Assembly: GCA_003674045.1 (NCBI GenBank)
Contig: PENC01000006.1
Coordinates: forward strand, 124,001 to 188,000
From: Streptomyces griseocarneus
Lineage (GTDB): Bacteria; Actinomycetota; Actinomycetes; Streptomycetales; Streptomycetaceae
Length of the DNA: 64,000 bases
Direction of reading: 5' to 3'
Shown: piece after piece, positions 60,049 to 64,000 of the stretch
How positions within the stretch are numbered: the stretch's first letter is position 1
Layout: every line of letters begins with the position of its first letter
The notes under the pieces: generated by a model
Seen by the model: only the letters and a program-made list of their open reading frames with translations
Database searches by the model: none
Told to the model about the DNA's origin: nothing
Position numbers and translations under genes: made by a program

Positions 60049-60613
60049 CGGCGGCGGCATCGGCCGTTCCACCACTTCCGCCAAGATCGTGGTGGCGGGT
60101 GGATTCGGTGTCGGCAAGACCACGTTCGTGGGCGCGGTCTCGGAGATCAGCCCGCTGCGCACCGAAGCCGTGATGACGTCCGCCTCCGCGGGGATCGACG
60201 ACCTCACGCATGCGCCGGACAAGACCACGACCACCGTGGCGATGGATTTCGGTCGCATCACGCTGGACGACGATCTGATCCTGTATCTGTTCGGCACGCC
60301 CGGTCAGGACCGCTTCTGGTTCATGTGGGACGACCTGGTGCGCGGTGCCATCGGCGCCGTCGTCCTGGTCGACACCCGCCGGCTCGCGGACTGTTTCCCG
60401 GCCGTCGACTACTTCGAGAACAGCGGCCTGCCGTTCGTCATCGGCCTGAACGGCTTCGACGGACAGCAGCCGTATACGCCGGAGGAAGTCCGCGAGGCAC
60501 TGCAGATCGGTCCGGACGCGCCCATCATCACGACGGACGCCCGTATCCGCACCGAGGCCAAGAGCACGCTGATCACTCTGGTCGAGCACGCTCTGATGGC
60601 GCGGCTGAAGTAG
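60029..60613 (+). CDS. cvnD1: Conservon small GTPase CvnD
   Basis: A 194-residue Ras-like GTPase of the MglA-like class. The GTG at 60029 gives MDFGSSSGGGIGRSTTSAKI. The P-loop is VVAGGFGVGKTTFVGAV (about 21-37), switch I lies near the DKTTTTVAMDFGRI region, switch II is LFGTPGQDRFWFMWDDL, and the base-recognition motif appears as GLNGFDGQ. Conservon GTPases are proposed to act with CvnA in a eukaryote-like switch. Overlap with cvnC indicates coupling. Confidence 0.95.
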   Translation: MDFGSSSGGGIGRSTTSAKIVVAGGFGVGKTTFVGAVSEISPLRTEAVMTSASAGIDDLTHAPDKTTTTVAMDFGRITLDDDLILYLFGTPGQDRFWFMWDDLVRGAIGAVVLVDTRRLADCFPAVDYFENSGLPFVIGLNGFDGQQPYTPEEVREALQIGPDAPIITTDARIRTEAKSTLITLVEHALMARLK

Positions 60614-60947
60614 CGCCGCGAAATCTCTGGTCGGCGGCAAATGTCTTGTGGTATTGAACACGACCTGACGGAGTGTTCATAACGTTTCGACAGAGAATCG
60701 GCCGGACGTGAGCACGGTATGCGTTCGGCCGACTTCGCTGTGCGCACAAACCGTCGGCCTTTTGCCGCCGCTCGCTCTTAATGCCCGTTTTATGTCGGGC
60801 AAATCGCTTCGGCCGTCGGCCGTGTGCACTGTTTGGAATGCGCACGCCCGGCGTGCTGGAATTCCAGGAACCGAGCAGTAATGGGCTCGGTTCGGTTCGT
60901 AAAACGGCACACAACACAGGTGCCGACGCCGAGAGGTTGTTGGTCGA
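60614..60947. other. Intergenic region between the two conservons
   Basis: This 334-bp region has a lower GC part (about 60640-60850), the palindrome at 60853-60866, and a small hairpin CCGAGC/GCTCGG just after it (60880-60896). It is the presumed promoter region of the second cvnA. No gene seen. Confidence 0.6.
60853..60866. promoter_or_regulatory. Palindrome upstream of the second cvnA
   Basis: The same 14 bases GTGCTGGAATTCCA found before cvnA1, here 82-95 bp before the start. Similar distance and identity support a shared regulator or shared function. Confidence 0.55.
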
Positions 60948-63900
60948 GTGACGCGCAGAAAGACGGGCGCCGCACAGCAGGCGCGGGACGAACGGGGCAA
61001 CTTCACCCCGCCGTCGCGCACAGCGGTGCCGCCGCCTTCGGACGTGCCCGAAACGCCCGCTCCGCCGCCCCCCGGCCGCGGCGGCCGTTTCTCACCCCGC
61101 AACTGGCGCGTGCCCGTCCGCCTGAACGCGATCCTGCTGATCCCGGTGCTGGTGGCCCTGGTCTTCGGCGGGCTCGACGTCAAGGGCCGGGTCGACACCT
61201 GGACCGAGGCGAAGGACGCGGCGAACACCGCGCGTCTGGTGCGCGCCGCGGCCACCTACGCGCACGCCGTCATCGACGAGCGCGACACCAGCGCCGAGCC
61301 CATGCTCAAGGGGCAGCGCGAGACCCCGGAGATCAAGAAGGTCCAGGCCGCGACGGACAAGGCCCGCGCGGAGTTCGACAAGGCCGTCAAGCAGGCGCCG
61401 GACACCCCGAGCCTCCGCCGCCGCGTCAAGCTCTTCCGCGAGGCGGAGCTGACGCTGCCCAAGCTGCGGCAGATCGCCTACACCGACCAGCTGGGCGAGG
61501 TGAAGACCGAGGACGGCTACGGCGCGATCCAGCAGCCGCTGATGGCCTTCACCAACGAACTCGGCCTGGGCACCGGCAACAACTCCTACGGCCGCATGGT
61601 CTACGCGATCTCTCTCGCGAAGGCGGCCGAGTCGCTGCAGCGCTCCATCGGCACGCACCTGATCGTGAAGCCCGCGACCGACCCCAAGGAACACGCGGTC
61701 CAGGTCACGGCCTTCACCTCCTACAACTTCCTGGAGTCCATCGCCCGGCGTGAGTACGACGCCGCCGGCACCGAGGACGACATCAGCCGCCTGAACGACA
61801 TCTTCGCCACCAAGGCCAAGCTGTCCGAGCAGGACAAGATCTTCAACGCCCTGGCGACGGGCAAGACGCCCGAGCAGATCAAGGCCGCCACGGGCACGGC
61901 CCCCCAGGCCGGCGACTGGTTCGCCGTCTCCACGGCGAAGTTCAACGCCTACCGCGAGATCGAGAAGGAACTGGCCGACAAGTCGGTGGACGAGGCCGAG
62001 CAGGTCGCCTCCGACGCCCAGACGGCCGCCTACGTCAACGGCGCCGTCCTGGTCACGGTTCTGATCATCGCCTTCGTCGTGGCCGGTCTGATGGCCCGCT
62101 CGATGAGCCGCAACATGCGTCATCTGCGCCGCGCGGCCTTCGACGTCGCCGAGCAGCGCCTGCCCGCGCTGGTCGACCAGCTCTCCCGGACCGATCCGGG
62201 CCGGGTGGACACCCGCGTCCAGCCCATCCCGATCACCACCCGTGACGAGATCGGCGAGGTCGCCCGCGCCTTCGACCAGGTGCACCGCGAAGCGGTCCGC
62301 CTCGCCGCCGAGCAGGCCCTGCTCCGTGGCAACGTCAACGCGATCTTCACCAACCTCTCGCGCCGCAACCAGAGCCTGATCGAGGGTCAGCTGACCCTGA
62401 TCACGGAGCTGGAGGAGAACGAGGCCGACCCGGACCAGCTGGAGAACCTCTTCCGCCTGGACCACCTGGCCACCCGTATGCGCCGCAACGGCGAGAACCT
62501 CCTCGTCCTCGCGGGCGAGGAGCCCGGCCGCCGCTGGGACCAGCCCGTCCCGCTGGTCGACGTGCTGCGCGCCGCCTCGTCCGAGGTGGAGGCGTACGAG
62601 CGCATCGAGCTGGCCGGTGTCCCGGACGCCGAGATCCACGGCCTCGCCGTGACCGACCTCGTGCACCTCCTCGCCGAGCTGCTGGAGAACGCGACCTCGT
62701 TCTCCTCCCCGCACACCAAGGTCCGGGTCACCGCGACGCGACTGCCCGACGGCCGTGTGATGGTCGAGATCCACGACAAGGGCATCGGCCTGACCGCCGA
62801 GGACTTCGCGGACATCAACCACCGCCTGGCCAACCCGCCGACCGTGGACGTCGCGATCGCCCAGCGCATGGGCCTGTTCGTGGTCGGCCGCCTGGCGACC
62901 CGCCACGGCATCCGCGTCCAGCTCCGCCCCTCGGGCGAGCAGGCGGGCACCACCTCGCTCGTGATGCTGCCCGACGCGATCACTCACGGTGGTGGCGCCG
63001 AGGACGAGCTGGCGGGCGACGACTTCACGGTCTCCCGGATGGTGCCGGAGCAGCAGGCCCCGGCCATGGGCGGCCACATGCGCACCGCCGCCGAGCTCGG
63101 CTTCGACGACTCGCGCTACGAGAAGCAGAACCAGCAGGGCGACGCGGGCATGCGCACGCAGGACCCGGTGGGCCGTACGCGACTGCGCGAGGAGCGGCGC
63201 GCGGCCCTGGAGGCCGCGGTCGACAACCGCCAGCAGTTCCTCCAGGAGCAGGCGGCCCAGCAGCAGCCCGACCCGCAGGGGTTCGCGGACTTCGGACAGC
63301 AGCAGCCCGCACCGCAGCCGTACGGGCAGCAGCCCGACCAGGACACCGGCGGTCACGCCGTGCCGTACCCGGGCCAGCACTCGACGGGTCAGCACGCGGT
63401 ACCGGAGCACGACACGGGCGGGCACGCGATGCCGTACCCGGGTCAGCACTCGACCGGCCAGTACGCCATGCCGGAGCACGACACCGGCGGGCACGCCATG
63501 CCGGGCCAGGGCCGGCACTCGACGGGCCAGCACGCCGTGCCCCAGCACGAGTCGTACGAGCAGACGGCGCAGCACCCCTTCCCGGATGCCGCGTACCCCG
63601 AGTCGTCCTACCCGGAGACGCCGTTCCCGGAGACGTCCTACTCGGAGTCGTCCTACCCCGAGACGCCGTTCCCGGAGCAGCCGCGCTTCGACGGTTTCGC
63701 CAGGCCGGGCCAGCAGGCCGACTGGCAGGGTTCAGGTCCGTACCAGGACGCCACCCAGCAGGGTTACGGCGCCGCTTCGGATTCCCTGTCGTCCGCTGAC
63801 ACGGCGCAGCCCGAGCGCGTAGAGTTCGACCGTCCGGGCCCCGCCTCGAGCGGCTCCCACTCGCTGACCGGGGCCGGTCTGCCGCGCCGCGCGACGCAGT

Positions 63901-64000
63901 GGCAGCCGTCCGATTCAGTCGAGGAGGCCGCGGGGGCCGGCGATGCGGAGCAGCCCCAGCAGGACGTCCGACAGCAGCCGCAGGAGGGTTCCGAGCCCAC
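60948..64000 (+). CDS. cvnA2: Second conservon CvnA protein (cut by the right edge)
   Basis: The first 1017 codons of a second CvnA. The GTG at 60948 follows GAGAGG and gives MTRRKTGAAQQARDERGNFT. Membrane segment 1 is about 59-77 (AILLIPVLVALVFGGL) and segment 2 about 362-385 (YVNGAVLVTVLIIAFVVAGL). HAMP and HATPase_c follow, with LVHLLAELLENATSFSS and VEIHDKGIGLTAEDF (about 564-680). The C-terminal region is Gln/Pro/Tyr-rich with a 23-residue tandem repeat and Tyr-Pro-Glu repeats. The ATPase region is much more similar to cvnA1 than the sensor region is. The stop lies outside the window. Confidence 0.92.
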   Translation, partial: MTRRKTGAAQQARDERGNFTPPSRTAVPPPSDVPETPAPPPPGRGGRFSPRNWRVPVRLNAILLIPVLVALVFGGLDVKGRVDTWTEAKDAANTARLVRAAATYAHAVIDERDTSAEPMLKGQRETPEIKKVQAATDKARAEFDKAVKQAPDTPSLRRRVKLFREAELTLPKLRQIAYTDQLGEVKTEDGYGAIQQPLMAFTNELGLGTGNNSYGRMVYAISLAKAAESLQRSIGTHLIVKPATDPKEHAVQVTAFTSYNFLESIARREYDAAGTEDDISRLNDIFATKAKLSEQDKIFNALATGKTPEQIKAATGTAPQAGDWFAVSTAKFNAYREIEKELADKSVDEAEQVASDAQTAAYVNGAVLVTVLIIAFVVAGLMARSMSRNMRHLRRAAFDVAEQRLPALVDQLSRTDPGRVDTRVQPIPITTRDEIGEVARAFDQVHREAVRLAAEQALLRGNVNAIFTNLSRRNQSLIEGQLTLITELEENEADPDQLENLFRLDHLATRMRRNGENLLVLAGEEPGRRWDQPVPLVDVLRAASSEVEAYERIELAGVPDAEIHGLAVTDLVHLLAELLENATSFSSPHTKVRVTATRLPDGRVMVEIHDKGIGLTAEDFADINHRLANPPTVDVAIAQRMGLFVVGRLATRHGIRVQLRPSGEQAGTTSLVMLPDAITHGGGAEDELAGDDFTVSRMVPEQQAPAMGGHMRTAAELGFDDSRYEKQNQQGDAGMRTQDPVGRTRLREERRAALEAAVDNRQQFLQEQAAQQQPDPQGFADFGQQQPAPQPYGQQPDQDTGGHAVPYPGQHSTGQHAVPEHDTGGHAMPYPGQHSTGQYAMPEHDTGGHAMPGQGRHSTGQHAVPQHESYEQTAQHPFPDAAYPESSYPETPFPETSYSESSYPETPFPEQPRFDGFARPGQQADWQGSGPYQDATQQGYGAASDSLSSADTAQPERVEFDRPGPASSGSHSLTGAGLPRRATQWQPSDSVEEAAGAGDAEQPQQDVRQQPQEGSEP
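63340..63546 (+). repeat. 69-bp coding tandem repeat in cvnA2
   Basis: Three tandem copies of a 23-residue unit beginning DTGGHAMPYPGQHSTGQHAV, rich in His and Gly. It differs in sequence from the repeat in cvnA1 but lies at a similar place in the C-terminal tail. Confidence 0.85.

Noticed and set aside
60614..60947. Possible attachment site or mobile-element boundary between the conservons
   Set aside because: No direct repeats, integrase or tRNA fragment are present; composition is only mildly lower in GC and fits a promoter region.

Overview
The window is chromosomal DNA of a Streptomyces or very close relative. GC is very high with near-saturated GC at third codon positions, GTG starts are common, and the gene order is that of the conserved central Streptomyces chromosome: rplS-trmD-rimM-KH-rpsP, ffh-glnD-glnK-amtB, nsdA, ftsY, smc, mutM-rnc-rpmF, coaD-rsmD-recG, rpmB, thiD-thiL, ddl-gpsA-plsC, hupS, leuDC-ndgR, gltX and a cvn conservon. 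It is mostly housekeeping DNA with some accessory islands; no phage, insertion sequence, CRISPR array or rRNA is visible.

Layout. 1-4.6 kb: signal peptidases (the second cut by the left edge) and the ribosomal/tRNA-modification cluster, all on the minus strand, then a small HExxH protein. 4.7-7.3 kb: a compact prolyl-tRNA synthetase and a divergent methyltransferase. 7.5-13.3 kb: ffh, then the nitrogen operon amtB-glnK-glnD with a GlnR-type box upstream of amtB. 13.7-21.4 kb: nsdA, a Prim-Pol-like protein, ftsY, an NCS1 permease and a glucose permease. 21.5-32.8 kb: smc, a 68-residue coiled-coil protein, acylphosphatase, a CAP-domain surface protein, mutM-rnc-rpmF-DUF177, a DivIVA-like coiled-coil protein, coaD and rsmD. 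32.8-44.2 kb: recG, a DAK2/FakA-like protein, rpmB, thiD, thiL, a stand-alone Lrp ligand domain, a DUF3515 lipoprotein, ddl, gpsA, plsC, a cofC-like gene and a 63-residue protein. 44.3-50.4 kb: hupS, an 81-residue protein, leuD-leuC, divergent ndgR with a palindromic operator, and two overlapping MEDS-domain signalling genes. 50.4-54.6 kb: five tRNA genes (three Glu-CTC, two Gln-CTG), a HAD phosphatase, gltX, an FAH-family enzyme and a 71-residue protein with a duplicated motif. 55-64 kb: a complete conservon (cvnA-B-C-D) and the first gene of a second one, cut by the right edge.

How genes work together. Protein export and targeting is represented by ffh, ftsY and lepB. GlnD, GlnK and AmtB form the nitrogen-sensing module. 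RimM, TrmD, RsmD, the KH protein, four ribosomal proteins and two aminoacyl-tRNA synthetases serve translation. GltX lies next to five tRNA genes whose products it probably charges. NdgR faces leuCD and probably controls it. The conservons and the MEDS-STAS/MEDS-ATPase pair are the signalling modules.

Most notable observations: a repeat family present at five convergent gene junctions; a MEDS-STAS/MEDS-ATPase pair in which both key catalytic or phosphorylation positions look degenerate; a shared TGGAATTCCA palindrome upstream of both cvnA genes; the duplicated TANPRRTTL motif in a small protein beside the conservon; and an 11-bp inverted repeat upstream of glcP.
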